Below, one piece after another: positions 8,855 to 17,155 of a DNA stretch of 64,000 nt. The notes under the pieces are model-generated. The model did no database searches, was not told where the DNA came from, and worked only from the letters and a program-made list of their open reading frames with translations. The DNA comes from Bacillota bacterium (GTDB taxonomy: Bacteria > Bacillota > Clostridia > Peptostreptococcales > Anaerovoracaceae). The position numbers were made by a program, and so were the translations under genes. Within the stretch, counting starts at the first letter, position 1. Each line of letters opens with the position of its first letter. The stretch covers positions 1 through 64,000 of the forward strand of contig JAEZLP010000015.1 of the NCBI GenBank assembly GCA_023415235.1. Reading direction: 5' to 3'.

Positions 8855-10984
8855 ATGTACAGCGAAAAGTATAAGCATCTCTTTCAGCCGTTAAAAATCG
8901 GCAATATGGTGATTCCCAACAGGATCTGCCACGTCCCGACGGATATCAGCTCCTCCAATGCGGACGGCTCCGTCAGCGAGCGGGATATCCACCATCATTC
9001 TCAGATCGCCAGAGGCGGCACCGGTCTGATTATCGTAGGGGCCACCACGCCGGACGCCGCTACGGGACGCCCGACGGTGACCTGTCTGGTAGCCGACAAT
9101 GACAATTACATCCCGGGACTGACCCGTCTGGCTGCTTCCATGCACAAGTACGGAGCGAAATGTATTGTTCAGCTTCAGCATCCCGGCAGGCAGTGCGCGA
9201 TCCCGCGCTACAACACCATGTCCACCAATGATATGGTCGTCAAGCTGCCATGGAGCGCCGGCCATGAGATCGTATTTGAAAACGCCGAAGAAAAGGGAAA
9301 GGAAGTCCGGGGCATCACAACGGAAGAGTGCCTCGACATGATAGAGAAGTTCTCTGACGCTGCATGGCGAGTCAAACAGGCCGGCTTTGACGGCGTGGAG
9401 CTTCACGCCGCTCATGGTTATCTGATTTCTCAGTTCATGAGCCCATACCTCAACCGCAGAAACGACCGGTTCGGCGGCAGCTTTGAAAACCGGATGCGGT
9501 TCCCGCTGGCCATCGTGGCTTCCATTCAGAAGAAATGCGGAATGGATTTCCCCATCTTTGTCCGATATTCCATCGATGAATTTCTGGACGGCTCACGGCG
9601 TCTTGACGAAAGCATTCTGGTTGCGCAGGAGTTCGAAAAGGCGGGGGTGGCCTGTCTCGATCTGAGCTGCTGCATTCAGGAGACTCCAGGCGCAGGCTTT
9701 TGCCCCATGCAGTATGACGAGGGGTGGCAGGTGGAAGCCGCTTATGCCATTAAAAAAGCGGTCAGTATCCCGACGATCTGCAATCGTGTTCTGAGAAATC
9801 CCGAATACTGCGAAGGAGTTCTGGCAGACGGAAAAGCCGATATGATCGGACTTGCGCGGCAGCTCCTGGCCGATCCCTACTGGCCTGTCAAGGCGGCCTT
9901 CGAAAAAGAGGATGAGATCCGTAAATGCATCAGCTGTCTCACCGGCTGCTGGCAGGAATCCATGATGGCGAAGAAGGAGATCCAGTGCGCCATCAATCCA
10001 GCCTGCGGACATATGGAATTTGACGAGCTGACCCCTGCTCCGAAACCGATGAAGGTTGCGGTTGTCGGTGGAGGACCGGCAGGCATGGAGGCTGCACGTC
10101 TGGCAACAGTCCGGGGCCATCAGGTCACAATCTTTGAAAAGACCGGCGAGCTGGGCGGCGCAATCCTGAGCTGCTGCGTCGTCCCCGGCAAGGAAAAAAT
10201 GAAATGGTATGCGGACTGGATCCGAAATCAGATGAAAAAGCTCGGAGTGGAGATCAAGCTGAACCACGCGCCAACGATTCAGGAGCTGAAGGGATATGAT
10301 ATCGTCCTGAATGCTACGGGAGCGGTATCCCATCTGCCGGACTGTGTCGGAAACGACCATCCCATGGTGGTTCCATTCCAGAAGGTGCTTGCTTGTCCCA
10401 AGAAAAACTGCGAGCATCACCCCGGCGAACGGGAAATGCAGAAGGTGGGCCAGAAGGTTCTGGTATGGGGAGATCACTTTGCCGCAGTTGACACCGCTGA
10501 ATTCCTCGCCTCCATCGGCAAGGAGGTTACGGTAGTGACGGAGGAAAAAGAGCTTGGCTCCCGTCTTGAGGTAATCCACATGTACGTAACCCGGAAAAAC
10601 TTCCAACAGGAGCATGCCGAGGGTCTGGAGGATAAAAAGACATATCAATATCCCGTCACCGTGTATGAAAATACCACCGTATATCAGATCAAGGACAATT
10701 GTGTGGTGCTGATGGATAAGAATTTCAACAAGTTTGAAGTGGAAATCGACACCGTGGTCAACTGCCATGTAAAACCCGACCGGACATTCTTTGATGAAAT
10801 GGTTGCGGCGGGTCTGCCCGTTGTTAATGCGGGAGACTCCCTTGAGGTCCGGAACCTACATGCAGCGGTGGACGAGGGAGCGCTGTTCGGACTGAAGCTG
10901 GATGAAAAATCCCTTTTATTCAACCCGAATCATTCCGTGATGAATGACTTGCCCCTTGATGTTTACGGCATGCTGACGAGATAA
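8855..10984 (+). CDS. old yellow enzyme-type NADH:flavin oxidoreductase (2,4-dienoyl-CoA reductase-like)
   Basis: This 709-aa protein has an FMN TIM barrel at residues 1 to about 345, a 4Fe-4S cysteine cluster near 357-385 (CISCLTGC...C), and a FAD/NAD(P) domain from about 403 (VVGGGPAGMEAARL). This is the layout of FadH, enoate reductases and bile-acid BaiCD/BaiH proteins, which reduce activated C=C bonds with NAD(P)H. The substrate cannot be told from sequence. GGGAGG precedes the ATG. It is preceded by the AraC gene and followed by a terminator, so it is probably a single-gene unit. Confidence 0.88.
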   Translation: MYSEKYKHLFQPLKIGNMVIPNRICHVPTDISSSNADGSVSERDIHHHSQIARGGTGLIIVGATTPDAATGRPTVTCLVADNDNYIPGLTRLAASMHKYGAKCIVQLQHPGRQCAIPRYNTMSTNDMVVKLPWSAGHEIVFENAEEKGKEVRGITTEECLDMIEKFSDAAWRVKQAGFDGVELHAAHGYLISQFMSPYLNRRNDRFGGSFENRMRFPLAIVASIQKKCGMDFPIFVRYSIDEFLDGSRRLDESILVAQEFEKAGVACLDLSCCIQETPGAGFCPMQYDEGWQVEAAYAIKKAVSIPTICNRVLRNPEYCEGVLADGKADMIGLARQLLADPYWPVKAAFEKEDEIRKCISCLTGCWQESMMAKKEIQCAINPACGHMEFDELTPAPKPMKVAVVGGGPAGMEAARLATVRGHQVTIFEKTGELGGAILSCCVVPGKEKMKWYADWIRNQMKKLGVEIKLNHAPTIQELKGYDIVLNATGAVSHLPDCVGNDHPMVVPFQKVLACPKKNCEHHPGEREMQKVGQKVLVWGDHFAAVDTAEFLASIGKEVTVVTEEKELGSRLEVIHMYVTRKNFQQEHAEGLEDKKTYQYPVTVYENTTVYQIKDNCVVLMDKNFNKFEVEIDTVVNCHVKPDRTFFDEMVAAGLPVVNAGDSLEVRNLHAAVDEGALFGLKLDEKSLLFNPNHSVMNDLPLDVYGMLTR

Positions 10985-11021
10985 TACTGTACAGTAGAAA
11001 CAATAAAGAGAGAAAAGGACA

Positions 11022-11064
11022 CAATAGGTTAACAGTACAATAGGATAACGGGTCAATAGGTTAA
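11022..11064 (+). repeat. three direct repeats CAATAGGWTAA, 16-bp period
   Basis: CAATAGGTTAA occurs at 11022-11032, CAATAGGATAA at 11038-11048 and CAATAGGTTAA at 11054-11064, exactly 16 bases apart. They lie between the reductase stop codon and its terminator, so they are transcribed. The function is unknown. Confidence 0.5.
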
Positions 11065-11080
11065 TAAGAATCGGAAAGAG

Positions 11081-11113
11081 GAACGTCGCCAAGGCCGGTG
11101 GCGTTCTTCTTTT
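11081..11113 (+). terminator. Rho-independent terminator after the flavin oxidoreductase
   Basis: The stem GAACGTCGCC pairs with GGTGGCGTTC (10 bp with two G-T pairs) around loop AAGGCC, followed by TTCTTTT. Confidence 0.75.
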
Positions 11114-11373
11114 ATGTCTCACCGCTTGCAGACATGCTGGCGGCATTACCTGAATTCGCTGAAGCCTTACAAATCGGGGGCCTCACATAAAAACGACAGT
11201 GATGTCGCACGAGGTATTTTCACAGACGGAATCGGCTCGGGCGCAGCAGTTTACTATAAAATGGGATACGGTGATTCTGATCATTGAAGAGGAATCTGCA
11301 AATCCCATGATTGACTTGCCATGGCATATGTGCAACAATAAAAGTGAAAATTCCTAGAAGCAGGAGGCCGCAT

Positions 11374-11745
11374 ATGAATGAGGAAATCTTTGATTTAAGG
11401 CTGAAAGGCTATTGCTGCAGCCAGATCATTATGGAAATGGGGCTGAAGAGAATGGACAAGGAAAACCCCGACCTGATCGCCGCAATGGCCGGTCTGTGCA
11501 ATGGCTTCTGGGTAGGCAAGACCTGCGGGATCTATTCGGCATGTCTGTGTCTGCTTTACCTGGCTGATGCCGAAGAGGCCAGCCGGTTTAACGCCGCAGC
11601 CTTCTCCGATTGGTTTGAGGACGCCTTCGGAAGTACGGAATGCGATGAACTCCTCGACAACAACCCCATGAACAAAATTGAAAAATGTCCCATCATGCTA
11701 GAGGCTTCCTTTGAAAAGGTATCAGAGCTCCTCGAGTGGGATTAA
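11374..11745 (+). CDS. C-GCAxxG-C-C family redox protein (DVU_1555-like)
   Basis: This 123-aa protein is cysteine-rich in a fixed pattern: GYCCSQ near residue 12, GLCNGFWVGKTCG and ACLCLLY in the middle, then TECDELL and KCP near the end. This fits the C-GCAxxG-C-C family, and the MAGLC...G.CG spacing recalls the Desulfovibrio DVU_1555 subgroup, which is linked to molybdenum aldehyde oxidoreductases. The start at 11374 has GGAGG upstream; an earlier in-frame start at 11311 has none. Members are thought to carry redox-active cysteines or a metal centre. Related partners (TrsS-like, CoA ligase, molybdoenzyme, DVU_1557-like) lie 9-17 kb downstream. Confidence 0.7.
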   Translation: MNEEIFDLRLKGYCCSQIIMEMGLKRMDKENPDLIAAMAGLCNGFWVGKTCGIYSACLCLLYLADAEEASRFNAAAFSDWFEDAFGSTECDELLDNNPMNKIEKCPIMLEASFEKVSELLEWD

Positions 11746-11887
11746 ATTGATCGATTGAGGCAGGATGATCCATCCTGCTTTTTCACGTCTCGAATATTCC
11801 ATTATAATACAGTAATTCCAAAAACATTCTACATTTTCCATATCGAAAAAAAGTACCTGAAAATTTGAAAAATTAAAAAAGATTATA

Positions 11888-11932
11888 TTGACAACCGTAA
11901 ATTTTGGTATAAAATTGAATTAATTCAATGAA
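11888..11932 (+). promoter_or_regulatory. sigma-A promoter with overlapping regulon operator (alcohol dehydrogenase)
   Basis: TTGACA at 11888-11893 and TAAAAT at 11910-11915 are 16 bases apart. Just after the -10 lies GAATTAATTCAATGAA (11917-11932), whose core sits in a perfect 16-bp palindrome at 11914-11929. The same GAATNNATTCAATGAA occurs at 15584 and 22829 in the same place relative to a promoter. A repressor bound here would block initiation. The transcript has a leader of roughly 140 bases before the start at 12063. Confidence 0.75.
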
Positions 11933-12062
11933 TCGATTTTGTAAAATTTTTATCGCTCAAAATTGTAGCCAATCCAGGATTGGGCAATTTCTGAATTACG
12001 CCTGCCGGACGTTTGCTTTACAGATCGGAAAGTCGGCAGGAGTACTGAAAGGAGGGCATTTT

Positions 12063-13232
12063 ATGCCGGTAATGACTTTTGACTGCTGGCCCAAAAGGGT
12101 TCATTGCAAAGATGGCGCCGTCAAGGACGTCCCTGAGCTGATTAAAGACTTGGGCAAGAAGCATGCAATGATTTTTACAGATCCGTTTATGAGCAAGACG
12201 CCTCTTGTGATCGATCTTGCCGAGGATCTCAAAAAAAATGGAATTGACGTACATATCTTTTCTAAAATTCAGGCAAACCCAGTGGTGGCTACGGTGGAAG
12301 AAGCCGCAGAATATATGAAAGAGGTCAAACCGGACGTTCTGGTTTGCGTAGGCGGCGGAAGCCCCATCGATGCGGGAAAGGTCGCAAATGTAGTTTACAC
12401 TCATGGAGGAAAAGCAAAGGATTATGATATCGCCATCGGCGGCATCCTAAAGATTAAGCCGATCCTGCTGCCTTTGATTGCCATTCCCACAACCGCCGGA
12501 ACCGGAACGGAGGTCACTATGGTGGGCGTGCTTACAGACGTAGAGCGGCAGACAAAATTCGGAGTCCTGAGCCCTCTCCTGATTCCGGACATTGCAGTTC
12601 TGGATCCTCAGGCGACCGTATCCATGCCGCCGGGACTGACCGCCAATACGGGTATTGATGCGCTGACTCACTGCATCGAATGCTACACCAGCAACTGCGA
12701 CTTCCCGCCGGCACAGGGCCTTGCTCTGGAAGGGATCAGAATGATCTCAAAGAATCTGAGAAGAGCGGTATCCGACGGAAAAGACATAGAAGCGCGCCAG
12801 GCGATGCTGATGGCGTCCATGATGGCTGGAACCGCATTCAGCTTGGGCGGACTCGGTGTATGCCACGCGATGGCTCATCAGCTTTCCGCATTCTTTGATA
12901 TGCCTCACGGAATGGCTAACGCGATCCTGCTGCCACATGTAATGGAATACAACCTGAAGGTAGCGGAAGACAAGTTTGCAGATATCGCAGAGGCCATGGG
13001 CGGAGACATCAAGGGCAAGAGCAGAAGCGAAGCTGCGAAAATGGCTCTGGATTTGGTGAAGCAGCTGGCTGCCGATGTAAACGCTCCGAAGTATCTGGAC
13101 GACGCCGGCGCCACCAAGGATAAGATCCCCGGAATGGTGGAAAGAGCCATGCTTGACAATCCGATTACCCAGAATCCTCAAAAACCGACGGAGGAAGATG
13201 TAACAAACATCTATCTTGCAGCATTCAGGTAA
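12063..13232 (+). CDS. iron-containing alcohol dehydrogenase
   Basis: This 389-aa protein oxidises an alcohol or reduces an aldehyde with NAD(P)H. GGGSPIDAGK near residue 97 binds the cofactor. Metal ligands are supplied by the DALTHCIE segment and the HAMAHQLSAFF...PHGMANAILLPH segment, as in group III metal-dependent dehydrogenases. The start at 12063 is preceded by AAAGGAGGG; an upstream frame to 11928 runs over the promoter and is not coding. It is transcribed from a promoter with the GAATNNATTC operator shared with the VAO operon and the molybdenum aldehyde oxidoreductase, so alcohol-to-aldehyde-to-acid oxidation is a plausible joint pathway. Confidence 0.92.
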   Translation: MPVMTFDCWPKRVHCKDGAVKDVPELIKDLGKKHAMIFTDPFMSKTPLVIDLAEDLKKNGIDVHIFSKIQANPVVATVEEAAEYMKEVKPDVLVCVGGGSPIDAGKVANVVYTHGGKAKDYDIAIGGILKIKPILLPLIAIPTTAGTGTEVTMVGVLTDVERQTKFGVLSPLLIPDIAVLDPQATVSMPPGLTANTGIDALTHCIECYTSNCDFPPAQGLALEGIRMISKNLRRAVSDGKDIEARQAMLMASMMAGTAFSLGGLGVCHAMAHQLSAFFDMPHGMANAILLPHVMEYNLKVAEDKFADIAEAMGGDIKGKSRSEAAKMALDLVKQLAADVNAPKYLDDAGATKDKIPGMVERAMLDNPITQNPQKPTEEDVTNIYLAAFR

Positions 13233-13273
13233 AGCGGGAGCCTGCAAGCGCCGAAACCAAATGGGGCTGATAT

Positions 13274-13301
13274 TTGATCAACCCTGTGGAATTAATATAT
13301 A
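13274..13301 (+). promoter_or_regulatory. possible promoter of the MFS transporter
   Basis: TTGATC (13274-13279) and TATATA (13296-13301) are 16 bases apart, about 75 bases upstream of the MFS start. GAATTAATAT at 13289-13298 is an incomplete match to the regulon operator (8 of 10 positions) and may be chance. Confidence 0.4.
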
Positions 13302-13376
13302 TTTACTTTTTTGCTGGATATGAAGTGCAGGAAATATTTAGTTTTTAGTTTGTTCAAATGAAAGGAGAATTTAACC

Positions 13377-14627
13377 ATGAACGAAAAGAAAGGGTTGTTT
13401 TCATACGAGAATAAAATGGTTCTCGTTGTAGCTCTGGCGTTCGCTTTCGTAATGTTTGACCGGTTCGCGGTAATGAACATGGCTCCATTCATCCTGCCTG
13501 ATCTGGGGATGGACAACAGCCAATTCGGATTAGTAGTCTCATCCTTTGCATTTACTTGGGCCATCGTTGGCTTTCTTGCCTGCTTCTGGTCCGACATGAG
13601 AGGAACGAAGAAAAAAATCCTGGCTACGTTTATTTTGTGCTTCTCCGTTTGCTCCTTATTGACAGGCTTTGCGGCCGGCTTTGTATCCCTGCTGATCATC
13701 CGTTTGATCATGGGTATCTTCGAAGGCCCGATCCTTCCTTTGAATCAGAGCTTCCTGCTGGCTCAGTCAACACCCTCCCGCCGTGGCTTAAACATGGGTA
13801 TTATGTGCACCACTTCCGTAGGACTGATTTCGAGCTTGCTTGGACCGATCATCGTTGTTGCGCTCGCACAGTCCGTTGGCTGGAGAAATACATTCTTCCT
13901 GACCATCATCCCTGGAATTATTGTTGCATTCCTTGTTATGAAAGTATTGATCGAACCTGACATGTCCGCAATCGACTCGACAACCGTAAAAGGCGACATG
14001 AAGGGCAGCTTCAAGGAAGTAATGAAGAACAGAAACATCATCGTATGTCTGATCTACTCCATCTTCATGCTGGGCTGGTATGTAGTAATGGCGTCCTTTG
14101 CTCCGCTGTTCCTCACAAATGCTAAGGGACTGGATCCCACCACCATGAGCCTTGTCATGTCGGCTCTCGGCGTCGGCGGTATCGTCTGGGGTATGGTTGT
14201 TCCTGCTCTTTCCGACAAATATGGCAGAAAGCCAATCCTCATCATCTTCTCGCTGCTCAGCACAGCGACTCCACTTGGCTTCCTGCTTGTTCCTGCTGAC
14301 AACGTTCCGCTTATGATGTTCTTTGGCTTCCTCGGATGGTGCGGCGCCGGCTGTATTGCGGTCTTTGAAGGTCCGGTTCCCACAGAGTCTATCAACCCGA
14401 AATTTGCTTCCACCGCTGTTGGAACGATTCAGGGCTTTGGAGAAATCGCAGGCGGATCGCTGGGTGCTGCGATAGCCGGATTCATGGCAGACAAGTACGG
14501 ACTTGCCGCTCCCATGTGGCAGAGCGCCGGCTCCATGGTCATTGGAACGATCGTCATCTGCTTTATCTATGAGACAGCACCAGTAGTTCTGGAAAAGAGA
14601 AAAGCGAAGGAGGCAGCAGCCAGCTAA
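13377..14627 (+). CDS. MFS transporter
   Basis: This 416-aa membrane protein has about 12 hydrophobic segments and the MFS loop signature DMRGTKKK between helices 2 and 3, with DKYGRKP in the matching place of the second half. Family members of this kind (anion/aromatic acid or hexuronate type) take up organic acids. AAAGGAG precedes the ATG. It lies between the alcohol dehydrogenase and the TetR gene, so it may import the substrate of this catabolic region, or export the product; the substrate is not readable from sequence. Confidence 0.88.
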   Translation: MNEKKGLFSYENKMVLVVALAFAFVMFDRFAVMNMAPFILPDLGMDNSQFGLVVSSFAFTWAIVGFLACFWSDMRGTKKKILATFILCFSVCSLLTGFAAGFVSLLIIRLIMGIFEGPILPLNQSFLLAQSTPSRRGLNMGIMCTTSVGLISSLLGPIIVVALAQSVGWRNTFFLTIIPGIIVAFLVMKVLIEPDMSAIDSTTVKGDMKGSFKEVMKNRNIIVCLIYSIFMLGWYVVMASFAPLFLTNAKGLDPTTMSLVMSALGVGGIVWGMVVPALSDKYGRKPILIIFSLLSTATPLGFLLVPADNVPLMMFFGFLGWCGAGCIAVFEGPVPTESINPKFASTAVGTIQGFGEIAGGSLGAAIAGFMADKYGLAAPMWQSAGSMVIGTIVICFIYETAPVVLEKRKAKEAAAS

Positions 14628-14690
14628 GCTTTCTCGAATCAATGCCGCAAAACTAAAGGTTATGTGATACATAAACGCCCTATAAAAAGT

Positions 14691-14722
14691 AACAAACAGG
14701 TGAGATTCGTCTCACCTGTTTG
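14691..14722 (+). terminator. hairpin after the MFS gene
   Basis: CAAACAGGTGAGA pairs with TCTCACCTGTTTG over 13 bp with loop TTCG. No T-tract follows, so it may be a weak or processing hairpin. Confidence 0.6.
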
Positions 14723-14815
14723 CTTCAAGCATCGTTTCCGATTGCCCCGGCTCGCCTGATTTACGAATGAAACAGAGAGCAAGCTTACTCATTGTCGATT
14801 CTGAAAATATTGTTG

Positions 14816-14847
14816 TAGACATATTTCACCGAATACATTATACTGAA
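14816..14847 (+). promoter_or_regulatory. promoter of the TetR gene with partial operator
   Basis: TAGACA (14816-14821) and TATACT (14839-14844) are 17 bases apart. GAATACATT at 14831-14839 matches the first half of the regulon operator, and the spacer shares TTCACCGAA with the VAO operon promoter. This hints at autoregulation. Confidence 0.55.
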
Positions 14848-14879
14848 ACATATTAGTTTATAATTCGGGAGGTTGATCA

Positions 14880-15461
14880 ATGCAAAAGCTAACATCTCGT
14901 CAGCTCCAGGCACAAAAAACAAAGCGTAAAATATACAATGCCGCTGTGGATCTCTTCAGCAGGCATGGATTTGATAACACAACAATAGAGGATATCAGCA
15001 GAAAGGCAGGCGTGTCTGTCGGTGCTTTCTATCACTACTATCCTTCCAAAACGGATATTTACTCAGAGTTGTATAAGAAAATCGATGAATACTATGAGAC
15101 TGTCGTGAAGGCCGAGCTCGTGGAAGACGATTTTTACGACAACGTGATTATTTACTTCAAGCGCTATGCAGAATACAATGCCGCAAGGGGAACCGATGCG
15201 GTAAAGCAGCTTTTTAACACGCTTAATGTGCTCTTCCTGGATAAGAATCGGTATATGTACAAGCTGCTCCTGGAGATTATCCAACGGGGAGAGGAAAAGA
15301 ACCAGCTGACCAAGGATATGACCGTAAGCGAGATCGAGGAGTTCCTCCTGGTGGTGGCAAGAGGCGTGATCTATGACTGGCTGCTCCATGAAGGCGACTA
15401 CGATCTGGAAGAAAAAATGGTCAGATACATTTCGGAAATGAGACATATGTTCGTATTATAG
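14880..15461 (+). CDS. TetR family transcriptional regulator
   Basis: This 193-aa protein has the TetR DNA-binding domain at about residues 10-58 (AAVDLFSRHGFDNTTIEDISRKAGVSVGAFYHYYPSK), followed by an all-helical ligand domain. GGGAGG precedes the ATG. It is placed between the transporter and the VAO operon and close to three promoters that share the GAATNNATTCAATGAA operator, so it is the best candidate repressor for that regulon. Its own promoter carries only a half match. The inducer is unknown, presumably the substrate or CoA ester of the pathway. Confidence 0.92.
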   Translation: MQKLTSRQLQAQKTKRKIYNAAVDLFSRHGFDNTTIEDISRKAGVSVGAFYHYYPSKTDIYSELYKKIDEYYETVVKAELVEDDFYDNVIIYFKRYAEYNAARGTDAVKQLFNTLNVLFLDKNRYMYKLLLEIIQRGEEKNQLTKDMTVSEIEEFLLVVARGVIYDWLLHEGDYDLEEKMVRYISEMRHMFVL

Positions 15462-15504
15462 CAAGCAGGTTTTTACGACCATTACGATGCCTGGCTGAAA
15501 AGGA

Positions 15505-15529
15505 CGCTTCATTATTGAAGCGTTTTTTT
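15505..15529 (+). terminator. Rho-independent terminator after tetR
   Basis: CGCTTCA, loop TTAT, TGAAGCG, then seven Ts. Confidence 0.9.
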
Positions 15530-15554
15530 AGTTTCTTTTTTCTCACTTTTCATA

Positions 15555-15599
15555 TTGACTCTCTTCACCGAACGGATTATAATGAATGTATTCAATGAA
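15555..15599 (+). promoter_or_regulatory. sigma-A promoter with regulon operator (VAO operon)
   Basis: TTGACT (15555-15560) and TATAAT (15578-15583) are 17 bases apart. GAATGTATTCAATGAA follows directly at 15584-15599, over the expected start site. It matches the operators at 11917 and 22829 in all fixed positions. Confidence 0.8.
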
Positions 15600-15675
15600 C
15601 TCGTTTAACGATGTTGAAAAACAGTTAAATTTAAGTAATTCTGGATACCCTGATTACGAGGAAGGAGAGATGTAA

Positions 15676-17139
15676 ATGAGCATTAAGGAAGAGCTGATAA
15701 ATGTGGTGGGAGACGGCCGTGTTATCGACGATCCGAAGCAGCTTGCCGAATACGGAGGGAAACGCAATTTTGATTTGCATATGGATCCCTGCTATATCGT
15801 CAAGCCTCAAAATGCCGAGCAGGTACAACAGATCGTCGATCTGGCAAACAAAACGAAAACTCCCCTGATCCCGGTCAGCTCGGGAGGGCCTCATGTCAAA
15901 GGAGGCAGCGCTCCAAGCGTTCCGGAGGCGGTTATGGTGGATCTGAGCGGTATGAAGAAAATCCTTAATATCAACCGCCAGCACAGAATGGCAATCATAG
16001 AGCCTGGAGTCACCTATGCGGAACTGGAAAAAGCTCTGGCTGCGGAAGATCTCGAATTCAACTTCCCGCTCAAGCCAAGGGCAAGCAAATCGGTACTGGC
16101 CAGCGTTCTGGAGACAGAACCCAGAATGAATCCCATGCATCAGTGGGCATACATCGATCCTTTGCGGTGCGTTGAAGTTACCTGGGGAGATGGAAACCGC
16201 ATGTATACGGGAGAAGCCGCCGGGGGGCCGATGGACCTGCAAAAACAATGGGAAGCCGAAAAATGGCAGGTCAGCGGCAGCGGCCCATGGATGTTCGACT
16301 TCTACAGGGTTTTAACCGGAGCGCAAGGAAGCATGGGAATCGTTACCTGGGCTGCTGTGAGATGCCAGGTGAAAAAACGGATCCACAGGCTGTTCCTTGT
16401 CAAGGATGATAGTCTCCAAAGGATTACAGATTTTGTATATAAGGCGATCCGGTTCCGCTTCCCGGATGAGCTGTTCATTTTAAACAATATGCAGCTTGCA
16501 AGCCTGCTGGGGAAAAATGACGTTGAAATTGAAGGCTGGAAGGCGATTCTTCCAAAATGGACCGCGCTGGTGGGCGTTTCCGGACGGGAAGTGCTCCCGG
16601 AAAAACGGGTGGAAGCAAGAAGCAAGGATCTGGCAAGCTTCGCGCAGAGCTGCGGGCTGGAGCTGTTGACGGGAGTATCTAAACTCAATGAAGAAATGAT
16701 CAAGAAAGAAATCGTATCGCCGTCCGATGGGAACTGGAAGGACACCTATAAAGGTGCTTCTCAGGACATTTTCTTCGTTACACAGCTGGACAAAGCGGAA
16801 CTCTTTATCAAGAAAATGTATGAAATCGCCAATGATCTTGGCTATCCTGCGGGAGATATCGGAATTTATATTCAACCGCAGCATATGGGATCCTCCTATC
16901 ACTTGGAATTTACCCTGCCTTACGATCCCGACAGCAGCAAGGAAAGGGAACTGGCGAAAAAAATGTATGAAAAGGCCAGCGTTGAAATGCTGAAGCTTGA
17001 CGCCTACTATTCCAGACCTTATGGCATGTGGGCCGGTCTGCAGCTGAACAAGGATGCCCAATCCTATATCGCGCTGAAGAAAGTCAAGAATATCTTTGAT
17101 CCCAACGGTATCATGAATCCGGGAAAGATTTCACTGTAG
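15676..17139 (+). CDS. FAD-binding oxidoreductase, VAO/GlcD type (first of two)
   Basis: This 487-aa flavoprotein has a PCMH-type FAD domain in the first about 220 residues (PLIPVSSGGPH..G, IEPGVTYAELEKAL) and the C-terminal motif FDPNGIMNPGKI found in vanillyl-alcohol oxidase, p-cresol methylhydroxylase and glycolate/lactate oxidases. It should oxidise an alcohol or 2-hydroxy acid and pass electrons on. It is the first gene of a three-gene operon; the next gene, a CCG iron-sulfur protein, follows after 16 bases and is the likely electron acceptor, as GlcF is for GlcD. The substrate is unknown. GAAGGAGAG precedes the ATG. Confidence 0.88.
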   Translation: MSIKEELINVVGDGRVIDDPKQLAEYGGKRNFDLHMDPCYIVKPQNAEQVQQIVDLANKTKTPLIPVSSGGPHVKGGSAPSVPEAVMVDLSGMKKILNINRQHRMAIIEPGVTYAELEKALAAEDLEFNFPLKPRASKSVLASVLETEPRMNPMHQWAYIDPLRCVEVTWGDGNRMYTGEAAGGPMDLQKQWEAEKWQVSGSGPWMFDFYRVLTGAQGSMGIVTWAAVRCQVKKRIHRLFLVKDDSLQRITDFVYKAIRFRFPDELFILNNMQLASLLGKNDVEIEGWKAILPKWTALVGVSGREVLPEKRVEARSKDLASFAQSCGLELLTGVSKLNEEMIKKEIVSPSDGNWKDTYKGASQDIFFVTQLDKAELFIKKMYEIANDLGYPAGDIGIYIQPQHMGSSYHLEFTLPYDPDSSKERELAKKMYEKASVEMLKLDAYYSRPYGMWAGLQLNKDAQSYIALKKVKNIFDPNGIMNPGKISL

Positions 17140-17155
17140 GAAAGGAGTATTGAAA

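Larger units (their letters stand above)
10985..11373. other. intergenic: repeats, terminator, possible gene remnant
   Basis: This stretch holds three short direct repeats (11022-11064) and a terminator (11081-11113). A 57-codon frame from ATG 11114 to TGA 11287 ends in GSGAAVYYKMGYGDSDH. The tail vaguely recalls the end of a GNAT acetyltransferase, but there is no ribosome binding site, so a decayed remnant is the most I would claim. Confidence 0.35.

Noticed and set aside
9593..10768. 391-codon minus-strand frame opposite the flavin oxidoreductase
   Set aside because: It is antisense to a gene with clear FMN, Fe-S and FAD motifs; no ribosome binding site and no family pattern.
11114..11287. 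57-codon frame ending GSGAAVYYKMGYGDSDH
   Set aside because: There is no ribosome binding site and its start lies in the terminator tail; at most a decayed remnant.
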